Source: Bog-159 sp049511415
GTDB lineage: Bacteria; Acidobacteriota; Terriglobia; Bryobacterales; Bryobacteraceae
NCBI GenBank assembly: GCA_049511415.1
Contig: JBEKYC010000016.1
Coordinates: 38,273-102,272, forward strand
DNA: 64,000 nucleotides
Reading direction: 5' to 3'
The notes under the pieces are model-generated. The model was not told where the DNA came from. It made no database searches and was given only the letters and a program-made list of their open reading frames with translations. Both the position numbers and the translations under genes were made by a program. Positions 11,239-19,869 of this stretch are shown here, one piece after another; position 1 is the stretch's first letter, and each line of letters opens with the position of its first letter.

Positions 11239-12794
11239 GGGCGTGTTCCTTGTAATAGATCCGGCAAAGAAGTTTCGGCTTCGCCCGCGGCGCGCGACAG
11301 GTTGAGTCGGGCGAGGTCTAACGCAAACAGGCTGGATATGTAATCCGACTCCGCGCCGGCGACCTGTTCCTGAGCCTGTACGACCTCGACCGTGGTGGTG
11401 ACTCCCAGGTTAAAGCGATCGCGCGCCTCACGGAGTGTCTCCGCCGCGTAATCCCGATTGGTGGCGGCGAGCTGGAGCTGTCCGGTAGCAGCTTCCAGTT
11501 CGATCAGCGCCGAACGGACCTCCTGCTCCACGCGGCCGCGCTGATCGGCGAGTTCCGCCTGACGCTGGTGCAGGGCGGCTTCCGCCTGCTGCACATCGGC
11601 TTGAATGCGCCCTCCGGTCCAGATGGGAAAGTTTACCGAACCGGTGGCCGAGAACACGCCATGCACCTGAGTGGGATTCGGGCCCAGAACGCCGTAGTCG
11701 CCACTGAACGAAACGGCAGGCAGCCGTTCGGCGCGCGCAGCACTGACGGCGTGCTCCGCGGCGCGCACCTGGGCCTCCGCGGCCTTAAGATCGGATCGTT
11801 GGGCGAAGGCTTGTTGGATGGCGTTGGCTGCTTGCGGGATGGAAATGGCGTTGGGCGCGAGGGGGTCCGTCAGGGTCAGTTCGCGGTCGAGCGGCAAGCC
11901 GATGGTCCGGGCCAGGGCGAGCTTCTGCTTGCGGAGATCGGCTGCGAGCGCATTCAGCCGCTGCTGCTGGGTTTGCAACTCGACCAGCGTGCGCATGACG
12001 TCGATGCGCGCATTTGTGCCTGCTTCTTTGCGGATGCGGGCCTGCTCAGAGACGGCCTGCGCGTTGGAAACCTGCGCCTTTTGCGATTCGATTCGCGCCG
12101 CGGTGGCTGCGGTTTGCAGGTAGGCGCCCGCTACGGCTATGACGACCAGTTCGCGCGCATCCTTGGCCGAAAGGCTGGCGGCCTGCTCCAGTTCTTTGCC
12201 GGCACGCAAATTCCGCCGCGCCACGGGATCGTATACCGATTCGCTCACTGAGAACTGCGCCTGCGAATAGTTGTAGGGACCGACGACCGAGGGGATCGAG
12301 AAGTTCAGTCCAGGCGGCAGACTGAAGACAAATCCGAATGCCGCCAGATTGGTTTGAGCTACGGTATCGGATGCGTTCACCGAAAGGTTGGGCAGCAGCG
12401 CGCTGAGGGCCTGCAAGCGGGCGGCTCGGGCGGCGATGCTCGAGTTGCCGGCGGCTATGACGCCGAGATTGGTGGCGAGGCCCATTTTGATGGCATTTGC
12501 CAGCGTCAGGCCGATTGGTCCCGGGGGCGGTTCGGCGCCGGCCACGCTGCCTTGCAGATTTCCGCCGATCTGGACGGACGTGCTGATGGTATCGACTCCG
12601 GCAGGAGATGTGCTTTGCTGGACCGATACGGACCCAGCCGGGCTCATGCGGCCGGATTGCGGCAAGACCATCGGGCGTGACGTGCCGCCGGGCGCCTCGC
12701 CGGGAGGCATCTGAGCCAATGAAATGGAGACGGTGGCCGGAATGAGGAGGGCAAGGCACGCCGCTGACCCGCGCCTTAGCTCGTTGGGTCTCAC
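11235..12794 (-). CDS. TolC family outer-membrane efflux channel
   Basis: An outer-membrane factor of about 519 residues with the two tandem OEP repeats: long helices such as LSAKDARELVVIAVAGAYLQ and a second copy near the C terminus (GRVEQEVRSALIELEAATGQ, RDRFNLGVTTTVEVVQAQEQ). A signal peptide begins the GTG-initiated protein (VRPNELRRGSAACLALLIPA). I chose the GTG at 12794 because the signal peptide starts there and a TATAAT-like box ends six bases upstream; the frame is open further upstream but would run through the operator and the tetR gene. First gene of the efflux operon, divergent from its TetR-type regulator. Confidence 0.9.
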   Translation of the reverse strand: MRPNELRRGSAACLALLIPATVSISLAQMPPGEAPGGTSRPMVLPQSGRMSPAGSVSVQQSTSPAGVDTISTSVQIGGNLQGSVAGAEPPPGPIGLTLANAIKMGLATNLGVIAAGNSSIAARAARLQALSALLPNLSVNASDTVAQTNLAAFGFVFSLPPGLNFSIPSVVGPYNYSQAQFSVSESVYDPVARRNLRAGKELEQAASLSAKDARELVVIAVAGAYLQTAATAARIESQKAQVSNAQAVSEQARIRKEAGTNARIDVMRTLVELQTQQQRLNALAADLRKQKLALARTIGLPLDRELTLTDPLAPNAISIPQAANAIQQAFAQRSDLKAAEAQVRAAEHAVSAARAERLPAVSFSGDYGVLGPNPTQVHGVFSATGSVNFPIWTGGRIQADVQQAEAALHQRQAELADQRGRVEQEVRSALIELEAATGQLQLAATNRDYAAETLREARDRFNLGVTTTVEVVQAQEQVAGAESDYISSLFALDLARLNLSRAAGEAETSLPDLLQGTRP

Positions 12795-12800
12795 AGAGCC

Positions 12801-12828
12801 ATTATATACATACATGAATGTATATAAT
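12801..12828. promoter_or_regulatory. TetR operator overlapping two divergent -10 boxes
   Basis: A 28-bp near-perfect palindrome, ATTATATACAT on the left and ATGTATATAAT on the right around CATGA-like central bases, centred between the tolC-like and tetR genes. Each end is a TATAAT hexamer read outwards (12806-12801 on minus, 12823-12828 on plus). Exactly six bases separate each hexamer from a GTG start (12794 and 12835). This implies divergent, mutually exclusive promoters that a TetR dimer would cover, with leaderless transcripts for both genes. The site is seen directly; TetR binding is inferred. Confidence 0.8.
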
Positions 12829-12834
12829 AGGGGG

Positions 12835-13512
12835 GTGGGCTTGCACGACACATCTCTGGCGCCAAGGCCGGTCGGGACCGTGCGGCGCCGGGCGAATTCG
12901 CCGTCCCGCAATAAGCACCAACAACGGACGGAGGCCACCAGGCAGGCGCTACTGGATGCGGCGCGGCGCATTTTCGCCCGGGATGGTTTCGAGGCCGCGC
13001 GGATTGAAGAAGTGGCCGCCGCCACGGGACATACGCGCGGCGCGTTCTACGCGCATTTCCGGACCAAAGAGGATTTGTTCTTTGCCCTCCTGGAGCAGGA
13101 AGCGGAACGGCGCGTCGCCCAAATTCGCGCCGTGCTGGCTCGCTGCCAAACCGCGGCCGATCGATTCGCGGCTCTACGGGAATTTTTCGTATCCCGGATC
13201 TCAGACCGCCGCTGGGCAATGCTCATGGTGGAGTTCAAGTTATTCGCCGTGCGGCATCCGGACCTGCGGCCGGGCTTGGCCGCCACGCATCGCCGCATAC
13301 GCGCCTCGCTTAAGATCGAGGGTATCGGGGAAATCTGCGACGAAGTACAAAAGGCGGCTTTGGAGGCATTACTCGCGGGGTTCACATTGGAGCATGCGTA
13401 CGATCCGCTGCGTCTGCCACGGCGACAGGCTATCGCCATCCTGGGCGCCCTGTTCGACGCGATCCTATCCAAACATGTGGGAGCCGGAGCCGCCGGCCCG
13501 GACTGTGGATAG
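12835..13512 (+). CDS. TetR family transcriptional regulator
   Basis: A repressor of about 225 residues. The TetR N-terminal HTH reads RQALLDAARRIFARDGFEAA then RIEEVAAATGHTRGAFYAHF, followed by RTKEDLFFALLE, a textbook match. The C-terminal ligand-binding helices carry RRWAMLMVEFKLFAVRHPDL, seen in TetR members controlling efflux pumps. Divergent from the tolC-hlyD-mfs operon across the palindromic operator, so it most likely represses both that operon and itself. Start choice is uncertain: GTG 12835 is favoured by its position six bases after a TATAAT box; TTG 12841 and ATG 12814 (inside the operator) are alternatives. Confidence 0.92.
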   Translation: MGLHDTSLAPRPVGTVRRRANSPSRNKHQQRTEATRQALLDAARRIFARDGFEAARIEEVAAATGHTRGAFYAHFRTKEDLFFALLEQEAERRVAQIRAVLARCQTAADRFAALREFFVSRISDRRWAMLMVEFKLFAVRHPDLRPGLAATHRRIRASLKIEGIGEICDEVQKAALEALLAGFTLEHAYDPLRLPRRQAIAILGALFDAILSKHVGAGAAGPDCG

Positions 13513-13523
13513 ACGCGGGCCGG

Positions 13524-14528
13524 CTACGGCTTACTCTTCGCCGCCCGATCCAGGCGCAGAAAACGCGCCGCATTGTTGTAGAGAATATCGCGCTTCTGTT
13601 GCGGCGTGAGATAGGTAGCTCCCTCGATCACACTGATCGAGGTGGCCATCAGCTTGGGCCAGATCAACTGGTCCGTGCCGAACATTACGCGGTCTTCGAA
13701 ACCGGCTTCCACGATGCGCTGGATATAAGTATGAACCTCTTTCAACGGGTAGCTCCAGATCAGGCCGGCAACGTCGACATAGACGTAGGCATTGGCTTGA
13801 AGCAGGGTGAGCAACGGGTCGATCATGGGATATCCGGCGTGCATAATCCAGAGACGCAGTTTCGGATGGCGCGCCAACACATCCTCCAGCAGCAGCGGAT
13901 TACCCATCGAGCCGCGGAATTTCGGCGTGGTGATATTAGCGCGCCCGGAACCTCCGGTGCCCATGTGAATACCCACCGGAATGTCGAGTTCTTCAGCCAG
14001 GGCGAAATACTTATCGACTGACGGATCGCTGGGCGAAAGTCCTTGATACTGGAGACCGACTTCACCCATGACCTTGAATCCGCCCGTGGTGAACGCCGTG
14101 CGCAGGTCCTCCACGGGAAGATAGGTGGCACTGTTCATCGCGCCCTCGAACGAAGTGCCGGGGATGATTCGTCCCGGCGGCGCGGCGTCCATCCACTTCC
14201 GAACGGCCTTTTGATCGCCCATCACCACCGCCGTGACATTGAGCCGTTCGTATTCGGCCAGCACCGCCTGCATGTATTCATCCGGCGATTTGGAGGGTTC
14301 CAACAGGTCCGTGCAATCCTGCTTGGCCCATCCGATCGGGCCGGCCTTCTCGCGTGGGTCGGCCGCCAGGAACTGCGGGTTGAAGGGACACATTGGTCCC
14401 ACACCCGGTATGCCACCCAGGGTATGGACGTGAACATCGATAACGGGCGGCCGGGACGACGGCGCCGGTTGGGCCCAGACGTTTATGGAGAAAGCTGATG
14501 ACAGGCAAAAGAGAATGCGGGTTCGCAT
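13524..14528 (-). CDS. Secreted amidohydrolase family 2 protein
   Basis: A metal-dependent hydrolase (COG2159 type) of about 334 residues with an N-terminal signal peptide (MRTRILFCLSSAFSINVWAQ). The metal motif PVIDVHVHT opens the TIM barrel. Other ligand-bearing strands are VGIHMGTGGSG, LWIMHAGYPMIDP and the final RVMFGTDQLIWP with the conserved Asp. Family members hydrolyse or decarboxylate cyclic and aromatic substrates; the substrate here is unknown. The frame is open upstream to 14873 but would overlap the TPR gene, so the ATG at 14528 (or 14543) that begins the signal peptide is chosen. It ends the leftward four-gene cluster starting near 19398 and converges on tetR. Confidence 0.85.
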   Translation of the reverse strand: MRTRILFCLSSAFSINVWAQPAPSSRPPVIDVHVHTLGGIPGVGPMCPFNPQFLAADPREKAGPIGWAKQDCTDLLEPSKSPDEYMQAVLAEYERLNVTAVVMGDQKAVRKWMDAAPPGRIIPGTSFEGAMNSATYLPVEDLRTAFTTGGFKVMGEVGLQYQGLSPSDPSVDKYFALAEELDIPVGIHMGTGGSGRANITTPKFRGSMGNPLLLEDVLARHPKLRLWIMHAGYPMIDPLLTLLQANAYVYVDVAGLIWSYPLKEVHTYIQRIVEAGFEDRVMFGTDQLIWPKLMATSISVIEGATYLTPQQKRDILYNNAARFLRLDRAAKSKP

Positions 14529-14565
14529 GGATGCCAAAATCATACCAGACGTCGGCTGCCGTGGA

Positions 14566-17070
14566 TTATCGCCTGGCTTCGTAGCTGGCGATGCTGGCAG
14601 TGAGGGCGCGCACCAGATCCGTCTGCTTGCGGTCCTTGGCGGTGCGAAGCGCCTTTTGAGCTGCTTCCAGCGCGTCTTTGAGCCGGCCCACCTGCGCGTA
14701 GACCGCAGCCAGCATGCCACCCACTGCCGGATCACCAGCGGCGGCAGCCTTCTCCAAGTGCGGAATGGCTTCGTCGAATCGGCCGCCGGTGGCCAGTAAA
14801 CGGCCGAGATAATAGTGCATCTCGGCGGAATCCGGGTGAGCCGCCAAGGCTTTTTCGAAGTGCGGTATGGCATCAGCGGGACGGCCGGCCTCGATCAGGG
14901 CGCCGGCCAGATTTGCATGGATCTCGGCGTTAGCAGGATCAAGGGCCAAGGCGCTTACGAAGTGCGCGATGGCTTCATCGAAATGGCGCTCTTTGGCTAA
15001 CGCTATGGCGAGGTTGGCGTGCGCCTCGGAATCATTGGGCGCCATTTGCAAGGCCTTCCGGCACTCGTCCATGGCTTCGCCATTCTGCCCGCTCTGCGCC
15101 AACGCGGCTCCCAGGTTGCTGTGTACCTTGGCATCCCAGGGGCTCAATTGCGCGGCTCTACGCAGATTGAAAAGAGCCTCGTCGAGCTTGCCGGCACGCG
15201 CCAACGCAATACCCAAGTTGGTGTAGCCGTCGGCATAGTCTGGTTCCGACTCCACGGCTTTGCGGTAGGACGCCGTGGCCTCGTCCGCGCGCCCCACGGT
15301 GGCCAGCGCGACGCCCCGGTTGCTCAGCGCCTTGGCATCGCCGGGATTGAGCGCCAGGGCTTGGTTCCAGGTCCGAATGGCAGCCGCGTAGTCTTTCTTG
15401 TCGCCGAATTCAGACGCCACGTCGAACAGGCGGTAGAACTCTGTGGCGGGCGCGTCGATTTTGGCGATGCTATCGGGCGGAATGTTCACGAACTCCGGGA
15501 TATTTACGGCACGGTTGGCGGCCGTGGCGTTTTCGATCAGGATGGCGGGGCTGTCGTTACCGTGCTCGTCGATGTGGGTCAGGTACATCTGCGTATACGG
15601 CGACCGCGCTTTAGATGAAAACACCAGCCAGCGGGAGTTGGGAGAGAAACTGTGCCAGGAATTCATGCGGCTGGTATTGCAGCGAAGGCGTCGGGCCGGG
15701 CCGCCCGCCGCCGGTATGATGTACAACTGGCTATCGGGGCGCATCAGCAAACCGTTGCGGCATTGCACGAAGATGATCCATTTGCCATCGGGAGAGACCT
15801 TGGCGAAGTTGTTGCTCATGCCGTTCTGCGAAGCACCTTCGAGGCGCTCTGCATGTCCGCCCTGTCCGCCGTTAAAAGGGATGCGGTAGAGGTCGTACTG
15901 AATCTGAGTCTCATTGGGATCGTCGGCGTATTGGGCAGTTTTTTGACCCGGTGGATATGGGTCGCGGGCCTCGGCGCGCGCAAACACCAGGTATTTGCCA
16001 TCCGGGCTCCAGACGGCGTTGGTCTGCACGTAGCGCGGGTCGTCCGCGCCGGGTAGCGGCCGCAATTCGCCGGCCGCGCGGCTGTACCAGGCCAGGATGC
16101 CACGGGTCGGATAGAAGACCTGGCCGAAGGCGTAGTCCTTGTAGCCTGCGTTGAAGAAACGATCGGCGAGGCCGCGCGCCATGCCGTTCATGTGCCGGAT
16201 GCCGGCTGCGCCGGGATCCTCGATGGTGGTGACCACATACTGGCCGTCGGGCGATACCTGCGACATGAAGCCAAAGCGTTTGGCTGCCGGACCATCGGTC
16301 TTGACGGGCGCCTGGCCGCGGAAGGCGCTCCAGCGAATCACGTCTTCGTTCCGAATTGCCATGTCCTTCCGCACGGGAACCAGCGCGTAGAGGCCTTTGT
16401 CGTTCTGCGGGCCGTCCACGTCGAGACCCAGCGTTTTGCCGTCGAGCGAGAAGGAATGGCAGTTGGCGCAGGTGGGCAGGCCCTGCATCAACACGCGGCT
16501 TTGCGTTTCGCCCACGTTGCGCAGACGCCAGGCGATCAACCCGATGGCAAAATTCGGCAATGGCTTGATGACGCCGGTCTCGGTGGCGGTAGGGATGAGC
16601 GGCACATCGCGGTAGAAGATGGGCGCGCCCACCGGATCGCGGGAGATTTCGATGGTGACGTAGCCGCGCGAGACGGGCTGCGAACCATGCGCCGCGAAAC
16701 CAGTTATGGTTACGGTCGTGTCGCCTTCGATGGCCGCCCAGAGCTTGGGTTCGGGCTTCCAGGTATGCGCGGCAGCTAGTTCCGGGGTCAGCGTGGGAGG
16801 CACCGCGCCGACGCATCGCAGATCGATTTCGCCCACTTGCATGCGAGGACCGTCGGACTGGACGCGCAGGCGGCCCACTTCGATCACCCAATGCGTGGCG
16901 CGCGGATCCGGGTCCCGCCACAGGAACGTGGGCGGGGCGAAGTCCGGCGGAAAGATGGTCCTGTCCGACGGATAGCCGATGGTGATGGGAGCCACGCTCT
17001 GGGGGCGCGGACCCGCCGTAAGCGCGGCGGCCACAACCAACCAGGCCAAGCAGACTTTAAGCTCCTGCAA
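14566..17070 (-). CDS. PD40/WD40-like propeller and TPR protein with a CxxCH motif
   Basis: An 834-residue secreted protein. A signal peptide covers about 1-20. An N-terminal beta domain (to about 190) is followed by LPTCANCHSFSLDGKTLGLD, in which Cys201-His205 is a c-type haem attachment motif. TolB/PD40-type propeller blades follow (SPDGQYVVTTIED, SPDGKYLVFARAE, SPDGKWIIFVQCR, SPNSRWLVFSSKA; about 280-530), then some seven TPR repeats from about 560 to the end (NPGDAKALSNRGVALATVGR, YTNLGIALARAGKLDEALFN). One CxxCH suggests a mono-haem protein, or structural use of the motif. Located 28 bp after the ceramidase-like gene, in the same direction. Role unknown. Confidence 0.8.
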   Translation of the reverse strand: MQELKVCLAWLVVAAALTAGPRPQSVAPITIGYPSDRTIFPPDFAPPTFLWRDPDPRATHWVIEVGRLRVQSDGPRMQVGEIDLRCVGAVPPTLTPELAAAHTWKPEPKLWAAIEGDTTVTITGFAAHGSQPVSRGYVTIEISRDPVGAPIFYRDVPLIPTATETGVIKPLPNFAIGLIAWRLRNVGETQSRVLMQGLPTCANCHSFSLDGKTLGLDVDGPQNDKGLYALVPVRKDMAIRNEDVIRWSAFRGQAPVKTDGPAAKRFGFMSQVSPDGQYVVTTIEDPGAAGIRHMNGMARGLADRFFNAGYKDYAFGQVFYPTRGILAWYSRAAGELRPLPGADDPRYVQTNAVWSPDGKYLVFARAEARDPYPPGQKTAQYADDPNETQIQYDLYRIPFNGGQGGHAERLEGASQNGMSNNFAKVSPDGKWIIFVQCRNGLLMRPDSQLYIIPAAGGPARRLRCNTSRMNSWHSFSPNSRWLVFSSKARSPYTQMYLTHIDEHGNDSPAILIENATAANRAVNIPEFVNIPPDSIAKIDAPATEFYRLFDVASEFGDKKDYAAAIRTWNQALALNPGDAKALSNRGVALATVGRADEATASYRKAVESEPDYADGYTNLGIALARAGKLDEALFNLRRAAQLSPWDAKVHSNLGAALAQSGQNGEAMDECRKALQMAPNDSEAHANLAIALAKERHFDEAIAHFVSALALDPANAEIHANLAGALIEAGRPADAIPHFEKALAAHPDSAEMHYYLGRLLATGGRFDEAIPHLEKAAAAGDPAVGGMLAAVYAQVGRLKDALEAAQKALRTAKDRKQTDLVRALTASIASYEARR

Positions 17071-17098
17071 GCTGAATCTATATTGTATCTATCCAGCG

Positions 17099-18448
17099 TT
17101 ACTGTGCCAGCTCTTGCATGGCTGCCGCGATACGCGCGGCCGCATCCGGGCCGACGGAGTTCTCTTCGCCGTACCACGCCTTCTTGGCGTTCTGCAGATA
17201 GGGCGGCTTCTCGTCCCACTCGGCCTTCGGAATGATATAGCCGATTTCGTCGTCGGCCAGACCGATCAGCATTTTGAATGGCGCGTTGAGCATCGGTTTG
17301 ATGGGCGGCTCGATGGGCGCATCCGGGAAGTCGGCGCCGGCGTAGCGTTCCACGCCACCCAGACTCAACTCCGGATACATCTCTCCGGGGATCAGAGCAA
17401 TGGCCAGCACCGGCTCCTTGCCTGACATGCGAATCAGGCCGACCGGCGCGGTGGTGGCGCCATCGGCGGTAGTCTTCTTGCGGCCTTTGTAAAGGTTCGC
17501 TTGCGCCGCCATCTCAAATCCGTGATTGGCGACCGGAATGGTGATGATGCGCTCGGCGAATGTGACTTTGTCGATGCGGACGGCTTTGGCGGAATGCACG
17601 GCTTCGGCCGCCAGGTCGGCGATGCGCTCGCCGAGCACCTGGGTCTTGCGAAAACTGTTTTCCGCCGCGATGCTTCCGGTGGCCGGATCGGTGATCTTGG
17701 CGCCAAGAGGCGATTGCATTCCGCCTACGGCGCCGTTCCACAGCACCGCCATGCCATCCACTTTGGCTTCCAGCCGCTTGTAGAAGAAACCGGGGTAATC
17801 CGCGCTGATCTGGGTGTTACGCGAGCCGAGCGTTTCGGGATGGTTGGCCCAGTTCACCGCGGTGGCGATGGGCTTGCCGCCTTTGCCGGTGAGCCTGAGG
17901 ACGATCAGATCCGGGTCGTGCTTCACAGGCGGGCGGTTGTCGTCGATGAACGAGTCGAGTTCCGGGCTGTGCACCACGGCCAAAGCCGCAGTGGCGGGTT
18001 CGAGAACCGCCAGCGCGCCTTTGGCAGCCTCGGCGATGCGATCTACGACGAAACTGTTGTAGGCCTCGTCAATTCCGGATTGGCCCACCGCCGGACCCCA
18101 CAGCCCCATGGTGTCCGGGCCCTCATGCACGTGCGTGGATGCCACCACCACGTCGGCTTCGGGAACCTTGGCGCGCACGCGTTGCACGTCGTCGAGGAAG
18201 AAGCCGATCAGGTCAACTTCGCACATCACCAGCGGCCGCTGGCTGGCGCTGAACGCCACGCAGCGCGCATAGAGGTCGTCGTGCACAGTTTTGGCCACGC
18301 GGTTTTGGCCAAATCCAGCCATGTAAACCGGTGGATGGTCCTGCAAGGGAGGACTGATGACCGTCTTGAAGGCGCCTGCGCGGAACTGCCCGAAGAGCGA
18401 TCCCGCACAGGCTAACACGAGAACGAAGCGCACGAGAGCTACACCCAC
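17099..18448 (-). CDS. Neutral/alkaline ceramidase-like hydrolase
   Basis: A 449-residue secreted protein with a signal peptide (about 1-21, ending SLFGQ). The body resembles the N-terminal catalytic domain of neutral/alkaline non-lysosomal ceramidases: FRAGAFKTVISPP at the start, VHDDLYARCVAF, VVVASTHVHEGPDT carrying a His-x-His metal site, NWANHPETLG (His) and SADYPGFFYKRLE. It lacks the C-terminal Ig-like domain of true ceramidases, so amide hydrolysis of lipids or other N-acyl compounds is possible but not proven. It overlaps the preceding isomerase gene by 10 bp and is followed by the PD40-TPR gene after 28 bp, so co-expression is likely. Confidence 0.82.
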   Translation of the reverse strand: MGVALVRFVLVLACAGSLFGQFRAGAFKTVISPPLQDHPPVYMAGFGQNRVAKTVHDDLYARCVAFSASQRPLVMCEVDLIGFFLDDVQRVRAKVPEADVVVASTHVHEGPDTMGLWGPAVGQSGIDEAYNSFVVDRIAEAAKGALAVLEPATAALAVVHSPELDSFIDDNRPPVKHDPDLIVLRLTGKGGKPIATAVNWANHPETLGSRNTQISADYPGFFYKRLEAKVDGMAVLWNGAVGGMQSPLGAKITDPATGSIAAENSFRKTQVLGERIADLAAEAVHSAKAVRIDKVTFAERIITIPVANHGFEMAAQANLYKGRKKTTADGATTAPVGLIRMSGKEPVLAIALIPGEMYPELSLGGVERYAGADFPDAPIEPPIKPMLNAPFKMLIGLADDEIGYIIPKAEWDEKPPYLQNAKKAWYGEENSVGPDAAARIAAAMQELAQ

Positions 18449-19398
18449 CAGGCAGCGGCGGGCTGCTCCTTCATCACCGTGCCGTTCAGGAATTCCGCGG
18501 CTTTGCGCAGACCTTCCTCCGGCGAAAGCAGGCTGTCCTCATGCTCGATGGAGAGCACATAGTCGTAGCCGAACATGCGCAGAGTGGAGGCGAATTCCTT
18601 CCACCAGCCGGCATCGTGGCCGTAGCCGCAGGTGCGGAAGATCCAGGCGCGATTGCGCTCGTCGGTATACGACTTGGTATCGAGCACGCCGGTCAAGGGC
18701 AAGTTGCGCTCGTAGATCTGGGTATCCTTGGCGTGCACGTGGAAGATGGCATCTCCCAGCACGCGTATGGCGGCGATGGGATCGATGCCCTGCCAGAACA
18801 TATGGCTGGGATCATAATTGCAGCCCACCGACGGGCCCGCAATGGCGCGCAGCTTCAGCATGGTCTCCGGACTGTAGGCCACGAAGCCGGGATGCATCTC
18901 GATGGCAATTTTCACGCCATGATCGGCGGCGAACTTGCCCTGCTTGGTCCAGTAGGGCGCTACTTTGGCGTCCCACTGCCATTTCAGAATTTCCAGGTAA
19001 TCAGGGGGCCAGGGGCAGGTTACCCAATTGGGCCACTTGGATTTGTCACAGTCGCCAGGGCAGCCGGAGAAGTCGATCACTACGGGCACGCCCAGTTTCT
19101 CGGCCAGACGAATGGTTTTGCGGCTGACCTCCTGATCGTGCTTGGCGCGGTCCTGATCCGGATGGAGCGGATTGCCGTGGCAGCTCAGCGCGCTGATGGA
19201 GAAGCCGTTGTCCGCCAGTTTCTTCTTGAATTCGTTCAGTTCGGCTTTACTGTCCAGCATGGACAGTTTGCAGTGGGGATCGCCCGGATAATTTCCTGTT
19301 CCGAGCTCCACGGTATCAATATTGATGCTCTTCAGCTTCTTTAGAACATCGTCGAGAGAAAGTTGTGCCAACAAGGCAGTGAATACGCCGACTCTCAC
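18439..19398 (-). CDS. Sugar phosphate isomerase/epimerase (xylose isomerase-like TIM barrel)
   Basis: A 319-residue AP-endonuclease-2/xylose-isomerase-like barrel protein. Metal-site strands can be seen: VELGTGNYPGDPHC, ISALSCHGNPLHP, VKIAIEMHPGFVAYS (Glu/His), VGCNYDPSHMFWQGID (Asp/His), AIFHVHAKDTQIYE (His-x-His) and VLSIEHEDSLLSPEEGL near the end. Such enzymes interconvert keto and aldo sugars or inositol derivatives. No signal peptide is apparent, so a cytoplasmic enzyme. First gene of a leftward four-gene cluster that otherwise encodes secreted proteins, overlapping the ceramidase-like gene by 10 bp. The natural substrate is unknown. Confidence 0.87.
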   Translation of the reverse strand: MRVGVFTALLAQLSLDDVLKKLKSINIDTVELGTGNYPGDPHCKLSMLDSKAELNEFKKKLADNGFSISALSCHGNPLHPDQDRAKHDQEVSRKTIRLAEKLGVPVVIDFSGCPGDCDKSKWPNWVTCPWPPDYLEILKWQWDAKVAPYWTKQGKFAADHGVKIAIEMHPGFVAYSPETMLKLRAIAGPSVGCNYDPSHMFWQGIDPIAAIRVLGDAIFHVHAKDTQIYERNLPLTGVLDTKSYTDERNRAWIFRTCGYGHDAGWWKEFASTLRMFGYDYVLSIEHEDSLLSPEEGLRKAAEFLNGTVMKEQPAAAWWV

Positions 19399-19495
19399 TT
19401 AGAGGTTCTCCTTTCGGCAATTGGTTTGGATGCCACCGTACAGAATAACAGGCGGAGGCCGGTTTCGCTCCGGCCCGGCATTTCCGGGTTTCTTC

Positions 19496-19525
19496 TTGAC
19501 ATTCTAGGAGAGTCTTCCTAGAATG
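19496..19525 (+). promoter_or_regulatory. padR promoter with an operator palindrome in its spacer
   Basis: TTGACA at 19496-19501 and TAGAAT at 19519-19524 are separated by 17 bp, a near-consensus sigma-70 promoter. A perfect inverted repeat with 10-bp arms (CATTCTAGGA at 19500-19509, TCCTAGAATG at 19516-19525, spacer GAGTCT) fills the interval between the two boxes. Start of transcription is predicted near 19531, with AGGGGA as ribosome site before the ATG at 19542. The palindrome is a likely PadR autoregulatory operator (inference). Confidence 0.8.
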
Positions 19526-19541
19526 GCTAGGGGAAAAACAT

Positions 19542-19868
19542 ATGGGCAAGCAGGTGGATATTCTGCAAGGCACATTGGACATGCTGATCCTGAAGGCGGT
19601 ATCGCTGGGACCGCTGCACGGATACGGGATTCTGCTGCGGATTCAGCAGATCTCCAAGGACGCGCTGCTGATCCCGCAGGGATCGCTGTACCCGGCGCTG
19701 TACCGCCTGGAGCATCGCGGCTGGATTGCGGCCGAATGGGGCGAGAGCGACAACAAACGCAAGGCCAAGTATTACAGCCTGACCGCCGCCGGACGCAAGC
19801 AATTGATGTCCGAACGGCGCGAATGGAAGCGGCTGGCAGGAGCGATAGCTGACGTTTTGGAGGCCTGA
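19542..19868 (+). CDS. PadR family transcriptional regulator
   Basis: A 108-residue PadR winged-helix regulator: the opening DILQGTLDMLILKAVSLGPL, HGYGILLRIQQIS, then QGSLYPALYRLEHRGWIAAE as recognition helix and wing, and YYSLTAAGRKQL near the end. The length is that of the short PadR group that accompanies ADOP permeases. It is translationally close to the permease gene (1 bp apart), so the two form an operon. The palindromic promoter suggests that PadR represses its own operon, possibly released when the membrane system is stressed or loaded; the inducer is unknown. Confidence 0.95.
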   Translation: MGKQVDILQGTLDMLILKAVSLGPLHGYGILLRIQQISKDALLIPQGSLYPALYRLEHRGWIAAEWGESDNKRKAKYYSLTAAGRKQLMSERREWKRLAGAIADVLEA

Positions 19869-19869
19869 C

